This document shows positions 8,228 through 16,242 of a DNA stretch of 22,827 nucleotides, one piece after another. Origin of the DNA: Planctomycetaceae bacterium (GTDB lineage Bacteria > Planctomycetota > Planctomycetia > Pirellulales > Pirellulaceae); the NCBI GenBank assembly GCA_002708345.1, contig PANG01000098.1, positions 1-22,827 on the forward strand, in the 5' to 3' direction. The position numbers and the translations under genes were made by a program. The notes beneath the pieces were generated by a model. The model was not told the DNA's origin. It saw only the letters and a program-made list of their open reading frames with translations, and made no database searches. The first letter of the stretch is position 1. Every line of letters begins with the position of its first letter.

Positions 8228-8320
8228 CGGTCGGGCCGGACCACTGCTCCGTTTTGCGCCGAACCGGTTTCATCGCTCGTCGACGCGGTCGTCATGGACA
8301 ACTGCCGGTGTGGATGAACC

Positions 8321-9010
8321 ATGACACGGGGCGGCGGAAGACTTCTGTTGACCGGTCTCGCGTTTGCCGCCCTGCTCGGTGGCATCTGGGTGTTGTCTCG
8401 CTCGGAATTCGGACAGCAGCTGCTGGACCCCGATCTCTCGGCCGAAACGAAACTGTCGTCGATGAAGGCCTTCTTTGACCGGTTCGGTGTGTTCTCACCC
8501 CTGGTCTATATCGGGCTGGTGATGATCGAGGTGATTGTGGCACCGATCCCCGGAGCCATGCTCTATGCACCCGGAGGGGTCATCTTCGGAGCACTTCCGG
8601 GAGGTTTCTATTCCCTGGTCGGAAACGTGATCGGTGCCGGGGTGTCGTGCCGGCTGATGCGATGGCTGGGACGTGAACGGATGAAGTCCTTCGTCGAACA
8701 ACGTGAACTGGGACGTCTTGAAGAACGGTTAGGTTCTCACGGAGTCCTGGTCATTTTCCTGTTGCGAGTCAATCCGTTGACCTCGTCGGACCTGGTGTCC
8801 TACGCATCAGGGCTGACGTCGATCCCGACCTGGAAGGTGATGCTGGGCACGTTGCTGGGGATGGCGCCGCTGTGTTTTGTTCAGGCGTGGCTGGCCGACA
8901 GCCTGTTGACGGTGTTCCCGCAGTTGCTGTACCCGCTGCTGGGGCTGTGCGTCGCCTACGCAGTGATCGTCTTCTGGATCGTGCATCGTATGCGGAATCA
9001 CTCGAAGTAG
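8321..9010 (+). CDS. TVP38/TMEM64 (DedA/SNARE-associated superfamily) membrane protein
   Basis: The protein has 229 residues with hydrophobic segments at about 8-26, 57-75, 78-110, 140-150, 170-192 and 200-222. The core carries the family pattern: a 'aPiPGamLyaPGGviFG' re-entrant-like segment (74-90), 'G.v.GagvSc.lmRwlGRerm' (101-121) and FLLRVNPLTSSDLVSYASGL (146-165). TVP38/TMEM64 proteins sit in the cytoplasmic membrane; related DedA proteins handle lipid-carrier flipping, but the role of this branch is open. The start at ATG 8321 has no strong ribosome site and was chosen because the N-terminal helix begins right after it. It may be read through from the DUF1501 gene 93 bases upstream. 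It converges with the hydrolase gene at 9061 (50-base gap). Confidence 0.85.
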   Translation: MTRGGGRLLLTGLAFAALLGGIWVLSRSEFGQQLLDPDLSAETKLSSMKAFFDRFGVFSPLVYIGLVMIEVIVAPIPGAMLYAPGGVIFGALPGGFYSLVGNVIGAGVSCRLMRWLGRERMKSFVEQRELGRLEERLGSHGVLVIFLLRVNPLTSSDLVSYASGLTSIPTWKVMLGTLLGMAPLCFVQAWLADSLLTVFPQLLYPLLGLCVAYAVIVFWIVHRMRNHSK

Positions 9011-9060
9011 GACTGCACCTGGACGAAGTTCCAGTCAGAAGTCCGCGGCTTCACGGTCAA

Positions 9061-10539
9061 TCAGTTGGGGCCGAGTGGAACCCGCGTGTAGGGGCTGGAG
9101 CGGTAGGACGCGTAGTTGACCGAACGATACGTGATTGTCTTCCGGTGGTTGCTGAAGAAATCGATGCGGGTTGCCCCGGGCTTGATCGGGATCGTGGTGC
9201 CCCAGCTGTTGGTTTTGCTGTCACGTGTCATGTCTTTCCATTGATCGTTCGGAAACAACTCGTTGATATACGCAGCGCTTCCGTCGGGACCACGGTCGAA
9301 CATCCACCAGATGCGGCCACTTTCGGACACGGAGCCCGGTGCGAATGTCACGGTCACGGACAGCCTCTGCCCGTCGACGCGAGCTTTGACCGATGGAGGA
9401 CTCAACGGGGCGGCGACACCCTTGAAGAAATGTCGCAACAGGAACGCCGGTTTGTTTTGTTCGTCCGTTTCGGCGGTGGGGTGACGCCTGGACTTTCCGT
9501 GGCCGGAATTGACTCTCAGGTATATCGGGACTTCGGGGTGATGCTGGCCGCCCCAGGCCATGTCAAAGGCCACAAAGTCATGGGTTCCCGGATGAAAACA
9601 CAGGTCGACTTCGCGGGAGGCCAGTGTCTTGAGGTGTCGGGCGACGAAGACGTGGTCTTTCATCCGGTGGGCAAGTCGTCGGAGATCGTCCCAGTTGTGT
9701 CCGGCCGCCAAAGCCTGCGAATTGTAGACGGGGCCGAAGGTCCCACCCAGGAATCGATGGTTCAACAGCCGCCGCGGGTTGACTCGGCGATTGGCCGCCT
9801 GAAGCACACGGAGATACCGTTGGTTTTCGGCTCTCAGGTTGTCCCATGCCGCCTGATCACAGAGTCGCAGCGGGGAATCCCAGATTGGTGCGACCGACGA
9901 ATGCAGCGCTGTCATTCGCTTGTCGTGAAGGAGGGCGACCGAAGGCGACGCCCCGTTCTTGGATGACCCGGTGACGGCGACCTGGCCCGGTTCAAAGTGT
10001 TTCGTCTCCGCGTAGGCGGCCGTCACCGCCCGGATCAGCGTGGCCGGCCATCCCCAGTACTGGACCGAGTGTCGGGGGTCGAGAGTCTTGATGAACTGTC
10101 GGGAAGCCGCTTGCCCCAGTTCGGCCTGTCCGACACTCCCCAGTTCCTGCACAACGGTGAAGACCAGGCCGACGCCGCCCCGCAGCAAGTCCCTGTCGAC
10201 GCCGCGCGGCCGAGCGTCTCTCTGAATGGAGGCCGAGCGGTGTCCGCCGGTGAGATGAAACCCGCTGGCTTTCCGGCCGACGGGGACGATCATCCGTACC
10301 GGGACCCGGTACTCCCGCCCCGGCACCAATTCTCCCACGCGGATCGAGACCAGTTTCTGGCGGGTCGGGACGTCACCGGGCACGGTGTGCCAGTCGCTGA
10401 GCACTTTTCCGTCCAGGCTGTCTACGTCAAGCAGTTCTCGCATCCGTAGCAGTGGGGTCTCGCCGTGAACCGAAGGCACACAATGGGGGTGTGGACCCAG
10501 GCAGGCGAAGACAATTGTGACCGGAAGCAGGGATTTCAT
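9061..10539 (-). CDS. secreted alpha/beta hydrolase resembling PhoPQ-activated pathogenicity-related proteins
   Basis: The protein has 492 residues, starting at ATG 10539 with a Sec signal (1-26, LLPVTIVFACLG). A nucleophile elbow GSSKNG at 191-196 gives Ser193 as the likely catalytic serine; the G-x-S-K-x-G form recalls the PhoPQ-activated (AprA/PqaA) family rather than the usual G-x-S-x-G. Later blocks are SSVAPIWDSPLRL (214-226), TFGPVYNSQALAAGHNWDDL (267-286) and FHPGTHDFVAFD (315-326), where His320 or His316 could complete the triad. The last 110 or so residues (VTVTFAPGSVSESGRIWWMF onward) form a beta-rich C-terminal domain. The substrate is unknown and the family assignment is moderate; an esterase or amidase of another alpha/beta family is the alternative. 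It stands alone between convergent and divergent neighbours. Confidence 0.65.
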   Translation of the reverse strand: MKSLLPVTIVFACLGPHPHCVPSVHGETPLLRMRELLDVDSLDGKVLSDWHTVPGDVPTRQKLVSIRVGELVPGREYRVPVRMIVPVGRKASGFHLTGGHRSASIQRDARPRGVDRDLLRGGVGLVFTVVQELGSVGQAELGQAASRQFIKTLDPRHSVQYWGWPATLIRAVTAAYAETKHFEPGQVAVTGSSKNGASPSVALLHDKRMTALHSSVAPIWDSPLRLCDQAAWDNLRAENQRYLRVLQAANRRVNPRRLLNHRFLGGTFGPVYNSQALAAGHNWDDLRRLAHRMKDHVFVARHLKTLASREVDLCFHPGTHDFVAFDMAWGGQHHPEVPIYLRVNSGHGKSRRHPTAETDEQNKPAFLLRHFFKGVAAPLSPPSVKARVDGQRLSVTVTFAPGSVSESGRIWWMFDRGPDGSAAYINELFPNDQWKDMTRDSKTNSWGTTIPIKPGATRIDFFSNHRKTITYRSVNYASYRSSPYTRVPLGPN

Positions 10540-10820
10540 CGTGGAGCACCGAGTCGAAGGAGCCGCCGTGGTGTTGTGCCTGGTGTCACGTCAGAGGCTT
10601 CCACGACGTGTTCGTCTGTGTTCTGCCGGGGCCCAGTATATCACCCGGGAGGCGACAACAGGTTTCGCCTCGGCGTTGCACCACATACCCTCCGTCGAGA
10701 TGGTGGTAGCAGGTCACACGGACTCGAGTTGTTCAGGAGTTCGGAGCCGTCTACCGGCTGGCGACAGTTCGGCACCGTCCGAGGAGATCCGGTGTACAGT
10801 GGTGTCTCCTTCCTGAAGTT
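10540..10820. other. intergenic region between divergent hydrolase genes
   Basis: These 281 bases separate the starts at 10539 (-) and 10821 (+). The stretch holds the minus-strand -10 candidate at 10635-10640 and a TACAGT at 10795-10800 that could serve the plus-strand gene. I see no gene, repeat or stable hairpin in it; short open frames across it have no recognisable protein character. Confidence 0.5.
10635..10640 (-). promoter_or_regulatory. candidate -10 box TATACT for the alpha/beta hydrolase gene
   Basis: TATACT on the minus strand lies 95 bases before ATG 10539, inside the same 10-mer GATATACTGG found upstream of the propeller gene. No convincing -35 box at normal spacing is visible. 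Confidence 0.28.
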
Positions 10821-12578
10821 GTGAGTGGTTTGGCCGTGACGAGTTCCCGGGGTTCCGAGTGTGGCCTGAAATTTCATCATGACCTGGCGGTCCCCATGCG
10901 GGATGGCGTGCGGCTGAGTGCCGACGTGTTCCTCCCGGATCGTGACGGCCCGTTTCCGACGATCGTTACCCGGACGCCTTACGAGAGCGGTCGGGATGTG
11001 TTCCTGGATGTTGCGGCTTACTGGGCCCGTCGCGGGTTCGCCTTCGTCGCTCAGGATTGTCGTGGACGTTTTGAATCGGAAGGCACGTTTCGAGCGTACG
11101 CCGACGATCCCACCGACGGATACGACACGATCGAATGGGTGGGGGGGCAGCGATGGTGCAACGGCAAGATCGGGACGTGGGGCCGCAGCTACGGTGGTCT
11201 GACGCAGTGGTTGTCCGCACCGCTGGCTCATCCGCAGCTGACCTGTATGGCTCCTCATGTCATCTGCGACGATTTCTACAGCGACTGCCACTACATCGGC
11301 GGAGCCTTCCAACTGATGCTCTCGCTGGGAGCGGCTGTGATCTGGCAGACGAATCTCGCGACGGTGGTCGGGCCGCAGTCCCGACACGTGTTCCAGAACC
11401 GGCGATTCTGGAGCCATCTGCCGTTGATCGAGATGGACGAGCTGGCCATCGGGCGGCGAGTGGAATACTGGCGAGAGTGGCTCGCGCATCCCACGTATGG
11501 GGACTACTGGAAACCGTTTGACATTCGCGGTCGGCACGGGGAAATCACCGTGCCCGCCTTCCAGCAGTGCGGTTGGTTTGATCCGTACACCGGGGCGGGT
11601 TTCCGCAATCTCAACGGCATGCAACAGGATGGCCCCAATCCCCGGGCACGGGAGCAACAACGGATCCTGGTCGGGCCGTGGTCTCACGAGGAGCCCGCGT
11701 CAACATCGATGGGGGGACGCGAATTTGGCGCCGGGTCGCTGGTCGACATCCGTACCGAGGAGCACCGCTGGTTCGACTGGCAGTTGAAAGGGATCGACGA
11801 CGGGATCGCCTCCGAGCCGCCGATTCGGATCTTCACGATGGGAACCAACTCGTGGCGGAACGAAGAGGAGTGGCCACTGGGACGGGCCGTGGTCACGCCG
11901 CTGTTCCTGCACAGCACCGGGCGGGCCGGTTCGTCGCCCGACGACGGTCGCCTGACGCCCGACCCGCCGGGTGACGAGCCGGTCGATCGGTTCAGTTACG
12001 ATCCGGCCGAACCGGTTCCCACGCTGGGGGGAGTGCTCTCTGTCCACATGATGACCGCTCACGCCGAGGAGCCTCTTGAAGCGGGGGCGGTTGACCAGAG
12101 GCTCCTGGAGAGACGGGACGACGTGCTGGTCTATACCACCCCGACACTGGCGGAACCGGTCGAGGTCACCGGCCCGGTCAGCGTGGTGCTGTATGCCGAT
12201 TCGAATGCCCGTGATACCGACTTCACGGCCCGGCTGGTGGATGTCGCTCCGGACGGGACAGCATTCCTGGTCACCGAAGGCATCCTGCGGGCTCGCTATC
12301 GGGACGGGCTGGAGCAAACCGAACTGCTGGCACCGGGTGTGGCTGAACGAATGGAGATCGTGCTCTACCCGACGAGCATCGTGTTTGGGGTCGGACACCG
12401 TATTCGGCTGGACATCTCCAGCAGCAATTTCCCGCGATTCAGCCGGAACCTGAATTCCGGTGAGGATGTGGGGACCGGGACGCGGATGCTGGTCGCCACG
12501 AATACGGTGTTGCACAGCCAGTCCACACCGTCGCAACTTGTGCTGCCGGTCGTCGACTCGGCGTTGAGGTTTAGCTGA
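10821..12578 (+). CDS. CocE/NonD family hydrolase (X-Pro dipeptidyl-peptidase S15-like)
   Basis: Start GTG 10821 gives 585 residues; GTG 10836 is an equal alternative because neither has a clear ribosome site. The N-terminal block VPMRDGVRLSADVFLP (24-39) is the standard opening of CocE/NonD proteins. The nucleophile elbow is GRSYGG (Ser123), followed by GWFDPYTG (Asp254) and GPWSH (His289), matching the Ser-Asp-His triad of cocaine esterase in order and spacing. Residues from about 375 on form the jelly-roll C-terminal domain, ending in FGVGHRIRLDISSSNFPRFS. Members cut esters or amides; the natural substrate cannot be told. No signal peptide is seen, so a cytoplasmic place is inferred. The length is typical and the gene is complete. 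It ends 75-110 bases before the next gene on the same strand, which has its own promoter candidate. Confidence 0.87.
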   Translation: MSGLAVTSSRGSECGLKFHHDLAVPMRDGVRLSADVFLPDRDGPFPTIVTRTPYESGRDVFLDVAAYWARRGFAFVAQDCRGRFESEGTFRAYADDPTDGYDTIEWVGGQRWCNGKIGTWGRSYGGLTQWLSAPLAHPQLTCMAPHVICDDFYSDCHYIGGAFQLMLSLGAAVIWQTNLATVVGPQSRHVFQNRRFWSHLPLIEMDELAIGRRVEYWREWLAHPTYGDYWKPFDIRGRHGEITVPAFQQCGWFDPYTGAGFRNLNGMQQDGPNPRAREQQRILVGPWSHEEPASTSMGGREFGAGSLVDIRTEEHRWFDWQLKGIDDGIASEPPIRIFTMGTNSWRNEEEWPLGRAVVTPLFLHSTGRAGSSPDDGRLTPDPPGDEPVDRFSYDPAEPVPTLGGVLSVHMMTAHAEEPLEAGAVDQRLLERRDDVLVYTTPTLAEPVEVTGPVSVVLYADSNARDTDFTARLVDVAPDGTAFLVTEGILRARYRDGLEQTELLAPGVAERMEIVLYPTSIVFGVGHRIRLDISSSNFPRFSRNLNSGEDVGTGTRMLVATNTVLHSQSTPSQLVLPVVDSALRFS

Positions 12579-12620
12579 TCCGCCAGGGCCAACTCGTGAC
12601 GGGATGACCCCGCAGTTCGC

Positions 12621-12626
12621 TATAAT
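12621..12626 (+). promoter_or_regulatory. candidate -10 box TATAAT for the cytochrome/DUF1501/HEAT operon
   Basis: This is a perfect TATAAT, standing out in GC-rich surroundings, 28 to 64 bases before the possible starts of the next gene. The -35 match is poor (GTGACG at 12596-12601, 19 bases away). Confidence 0.4.
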
Positions 12627-12689
12627 CAGCGGCTACTGGTCGTCGGCCATTTTGTGGGGTCGACTCTTGTGTTCAACGCGTCGCTTGCC

Positions 12690-15600
12690 ATGACTTTGCA
12701 CCAAAACTGCCTGCTGTTGACCGTTGTCTCCTGGACCCTGCTGGCGGGGCCGACGGGAGGCATTGCCGCCGATAAGATCGATTTCGAGAAGCAGATCAAG
12801 CCGATCCTGGCCAGGCACTGCACTGGGTGTCACGGTGCCAAGAAGCGTGAGGCGGGACTGCGGCTGGACTTCCGCAAATCGGCTTTGGAGGGTGGCGATT
12901 CGGGTGTGGCGATCAGGTCGGGAAAGCCCGGGGCCAGCCTGTTGTTGCAGCGGATTCGTTCGGCCGATCCGGATGAACGGATGCCCCCCAAGGGGAAACC
13001 GTTGAGCGAGGCTCAGATCGGACTGGTCTCCCGCTGGATTGCCGAGGGGGCTCAATGGCCCGACGACGGCGGCGTGGCCAGGCTGCAAGTGGACCACTGG
13101 GCGTTCCAGCCCATCGTCCGCCCGGGGGTGCCGAAAATCGGCGGTCCTGGTGTTCGAAATGACGTCGATCGCTTCGTGCAGGCGCGGCTGAAGGAGCACC
13201 GGCTGAAGGCTTCGTCGGAAGCCGACCCCAACACGTTGTTGCGGCGACTTCACCTGGATCTGACAGGGATCCCGCCGACGCCTACCGAAATCCGGGCGTT
13301 TCTGGCGGCTCGAGAAAAGAATGCCGAAACCGCTTACACGGCTGTCGTTGATCGATTGCTGAAATCGCTCCACTTTGGAGAACGCTGGTCGCTGGAGTGG
13401 TTGGACCTGGCCCGGTATGCCGACAGCGACGGGTACGAAAAGGATCTGCCCAGGCCGCACTCGTTCCGTTGGCGCGACTGGCTGATTGATGCCATCAACC
13501 GCGACCTGCCGTTTGATCAGTTCACCGAACAGCAGATTGCCGGCGATCTGCTGCCGGGGGCGACCGGCCAGGTTCAGTTGGCGACCGGCTTCCACCGTAA
13601 CACGCTGACCAATCGTGAGGGGGGCGTCGACCAGGAGGAATACCGGGTCAAGGCGGTCGTGGATCGCGTCAATACGACGTTCACCGTCTGGATGGGCCTG
13701 ACGGTCGGCTGCAGCGAGTGTCATTCGCACAAGTACGATCCGATCTCCCACCGCGAGTACTACGGACTGTTTGCCTTTTTCAACAATGCCGACGAGAAGG
13801 ACATCCAGGTCGCACCCTCGACAACGGCCCGGAAGCAGTTTGAGAACAAACAGCGGGAGCACCGGGAACAACTGGCAGTCATCGAAGGCCGAATCGAGAA
13901 GATGAGACCCGAACTGGACAAGCGGCAGCAACGATGGGAATCGTCCCTGAAACGGAAAGGTGTCGGGTGGCACGACCTTGAGAACCCGAAGCTGACATCG
14001 TCCTCGGGGGCTGTGCTGACCGTCGAGAAGGACCACTCGATACGTGTTGTTGGTAATCCGGCCGAAAATGATACATACACGATTGAGGCAGTGACCGAAC
14101 TGAAGCGAGTCCGAGCGATCCGCTTGCAAGCGTTGTCCGACAAGAACCTGCCGGCAAAAGGTCCCGGCCGAGCTGCCGACGGTCGCTTTGTGCTCTCGGG
14201 CCTCACTGCCGGGATCTCGAATTCAGCTGACGGAAAATTCAACAGTCTTCCGCTGGACAACGCGCGTGATCTCGAGCGACCGGGTGACGCGACGGTCGGC
14301 CGATCGCTGGCTGGCAATTCGGCTGCCGGATGGAACCCTCCGCCCGGCAAGTCGTCGACGGCCGTTTTCGAGGTTGCCTCGGCGGTTTCAAAAACCGACT
14401 GGGTGGGCAATCCACTGCCTGGTGGCATCCAGGACGGGGCAGCCCAGGTGTTCACCGTCTACGCGGGTTCACCGGTGCCCTCCTCCGGAACGATCGACAG
14501 GTTGCGGTACTGGTCGAAGTCGAAAAAGGGATCCCCCTGTGGGTTCTACTTGCTCAGGCCGGATGGTGCCGGGGGATTTCGGGTCGTCCAGAAACATGAC
14601 GTTGTTTCAAAGGGCGTCAACGGCAAGTCCGTCGAATTGGTGTTGCCCCAGGCCTGGGATGTGCAACGGGGTGACTTGCTGGCCAATTCGAGCAACGGTG
14701 GACCCGGATACCGTGTTGGCCCTTCGACGGACCTGGTTTATTTCCCCGTAAAGAAGTTCCCGGGAAAGAACGAGACGGTTGTGCTGGGCAAGCTGAAGCG
14801 GTTTGACCAGTCGCGGATGTACTTCCTCCAGGCTCACTTTCAGCCGACGGTGTCGGTTGATCCCGGCCAGTTGAAGAATGCCGACGGAGCGGTGCGGCGA
14901 GTGCGGATTCAACTGAAGCACTCACGGGCGAAGCGGTCGTTGGGGCGATTCCGGATCCAGATCACCTCGGTCGAAGATCCGCTGGGGCTCAACAATGGGC
15001 AATCGATTCCGGCCGAGATCCTCCAGATCGTCAACACCTCGCCCGAGGACCGCACACCCGGCCAGCGAAAGAAAGTTCGGGACTACTACACGTCGATCGA
15101 TCCGGTGGTGGCTCCGATTCGCAAGGAACTGGCCGAGTACAAGAAGAAGGCGCCGAAACTGGCCACCACGACGGCTCACGTGATGACCCGCCGCGGTTCC
15201 CCCCGTGCGACCCATGTTCACAAGCGGGGGAACTTCCTGGACCGGGGGGCCCGGGTCACCGTGCACACACCGGAATTCCTGCACGAGTTGAAGCCACGAG
15301 GCGAGTCGCCGGATCGGCTCGACCTGGCACGCTGGATCACCAGTCCGAAGAATCCGCTGATGGCTCGTGTGGCTGCCAACCAGGTCTGGAAGCAACTCTT
15401 CGGTCGTGGCCTGGTCACCACCTCTGAGGACTTTGGCTCCCAGGGGGCACCACCCAGCCATCCGAAACTGCTCGACTGGCTGGCGACCGAATTTCGTGCC
15501 CTGGGATGGAGCCGCAAGAGATTCATCAAGCGGATCGTGATGTCCGGTACCTATCGCCAGGCGTCGGCAACAATCGCCGGGCAGGTGAAACGGGATCCCC

Positions 15601-16235
15601 AGAACCAGTGGCTGTCACGACAGAACCGGTTCCGGCTCAGTGGCGAATTGATCCGTGACCAGTACCTGGCTGTCGCCGGGACACTCAATACTCAGGTCGG
15701 AGGCCGCAGTTTTCGGCCACCGCTGCCTCCGGGAGCCAAGGCAATCCAGTTCGTCAACAAGTGGGCCGAGGACAAGGGGCAGGAACTTCGTCGCCGCGGT
15801 CTCTACATCCACCTGCAGCGAAACCTGATGCTGCCGATGCTGATGACCTTCGATCGGCCCGATGGGATCGTCACCTGCACCCGTCGAGAGCGTTCGAACA
15901 CGCCGTTGCAGGCATTGACACTGCTCAATGGGTCCATCTTCGTGGACGCCGCTCGTCAGTTGGGACGTCAGTTGTCACAGGTTGACGGGGCATCGAGTGA
16001 AAAGGTCCGTACGGCGTACTTGCGGGCCCTGGGGCGTGAGCCCACCGAATTCGAAGCACAACGGGTGCTGGCACTGCACTCGAAACTGTCGAAACTGTTC
16101 CAGGACGACCAGGAAGCGGCCACACAATTGACCGCCGGCCTCGAACTGAAAGGCCGGACGGTTGTCGAGGTGGCCGCCTGGGTCACGGTGGCCCGGACCG
16201 TGTTGAACCTGGATGAAGTGATTACCAGGGAGTAG
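12690..16235 (+). CDS. PSCyt1-DUF1549-DUF1553 protein (planctomycete cytochrome-type), full length
   Basis: Start ATG 12690 gives 1181 residues and a compact Sec signal (1-27, CLLLTVVSWTLLAG). In-frame GTGs at 12654 and 12669 are possible; GGGG 9 bases before 12669 makes that one a real rival. Domains in order: PSCyt1 with haem motif CTGCH (44-48) and later MPPKGKPL; DUF1549 (about 155-365) ending in CSECHSHKYDPISHREYY, a second CxxCH; a middle region with a charged helical segment (about 385-420), a discoidin-like beta domain (about 435-555 and 735-765) split by an extra segment of about 170 residues; then DUF1553 (about 860-1135) with LARWITSPKNPLMARVAANQ and RRERSNTPLQALTLLN. The protein acts outside the cytoplasmic membrane; its reaction is unknown. 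It is followed seven bases later by a DUF1501 gene, the usual partner. Confidence 0.88.
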   Translation: MTLHQNCLLLTVVSWTLLAGPTGGIAADKIDFEKQIKPILARHCTGCHGAKKREAGLRLDFRKSALEGGDSGVAIRSGKPGASLLLQRIRSADPDERMPPKGKPLSEAQIGLVSRWIAEGAQWPDDGGVARLQVDHWAFQPIVRPGVPKIGGPGVRNDVDRFVQARLKEHRLKASSEADPNTLLRRLHLDLTGIPPTPTEIRAFLAAREKNAETAYTAVVDRLLKSLHFGERWSLEWLDLARYADSDGYEKDLPRPHSFRWRDWLIDAINRDLPFDQFTEQQIAGDLLPGATGQVQLATGFHRNTLTNREGGVDQEEYRVKAVVDRVNTTFTVWMGLTVGCSECHSHKYDPISHREYYGLFAFFNNADEKDIQVAPSTTARKQFENKQREHREQLAVIEGRIEKMRPELDKRQQRWESSLKRKGVGWHDLENPKLTSSSGAVLTVEKDHSIRVVGNPAENDTYTIEAVTELKRVRAIRLQALSDKNLPAKGPGRAADGRFVLSGLTAGISNSADGKFNSLPLDNARDLERPGDATVGRSLAGNSAAGWNPPPGKSSTAVFEVASAVSKTDWVGNPLPGGIQDGAAQVFTVYAGSPVPSSGTIDRLRYWSKSKKGSPCGFYLLRPDGAGGFRVVQKHDVVSKGVNGKSVELVLPQAWDVQRGDLLANSSNGGPGYRVGPSTDLVYFPVKKFPGKNETVVLGKLKRFDQSRMYFLQAHFQPTVSVDPGQLKNADGAVRRVRIQLKHSRAKRSLGRFRIQITSVEDPLGLNNGQSIPAEILQIVNTSPEDRTPGQRKKVRDYYTSIDPVVAPIRKELAEYKKKAPKLATTTAHVMTRRGSPRATHVHKRGNFLDRGARVTVHTPEFLHELKPRGESPDRLDLARWITSPKNPLMARVAANQVWKQLFGRGLVTTSEDFGSQGAPPSHPKLLDWLATEFRALGWSRKRFIKRIVMSGTYRQASATIAGQVKRDPQNQWLSRQNRFRLSGELIRDQYLAVAGTLNTQVGGRSFRPPLPPGAKAIQFVNKWAEDKGQELRRRGLYIHLQRNLMLPMLMTFDRPDGIVTCTRRERSNTPLQALTLLNGSIFVDAARQLGRQLSQVDGASSEKVRTAYLRALGREPTEFEAQRVLALHSKLSKLFQDDQEAATQLTAGLELKGRTVVEVAAWVTVARTVLNLDEVITRE

Positions 16236-16238
16236 GAG
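16227..16238 (+). promoter_or_regulatory. ribosome binding site overlapping the upstream stop codon
   Basis: AGGGAG (16227-16232) and AGGAG (16234-16238) lie 10 and 4 bases before ATG 16243, the second overlapping the TAG stop of the preceding gene. This fits translational coupling of the cytochrome-type and DUF1501 proteins. Confidence 0.55.
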
Positions 16239-16242
16239 AATT

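Noticed and set aside
8228..8320. GGTC-GGGCCG-GACC hairpin after the second DUF1501 gene
   Set aside because: A four-pair stem is too weak, and the short T-run that follows is ten bases away; read-through to the TVP38-like gene is as likely.
9022..9037. Hairpin CTGGA-CGAAGT-TCCAG between convergent genes as a terminator
   Set aside because: The stem is only five pairs and no T-run follows on either strand.
10517..10816. Possible small gene of 99 codons in the divergent intergenic region
   Set aside because: No ribosome site, no protein-like pattern, and it overlaps the start of the minus-strand hydrolase gene and the likely promoters.
12633..14129. A 498-codon open frame on the minus strand
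   Set aside because: It is antisense to the large cytochrome-type gene, whose domains are unmistakable, and shows no protein family features.
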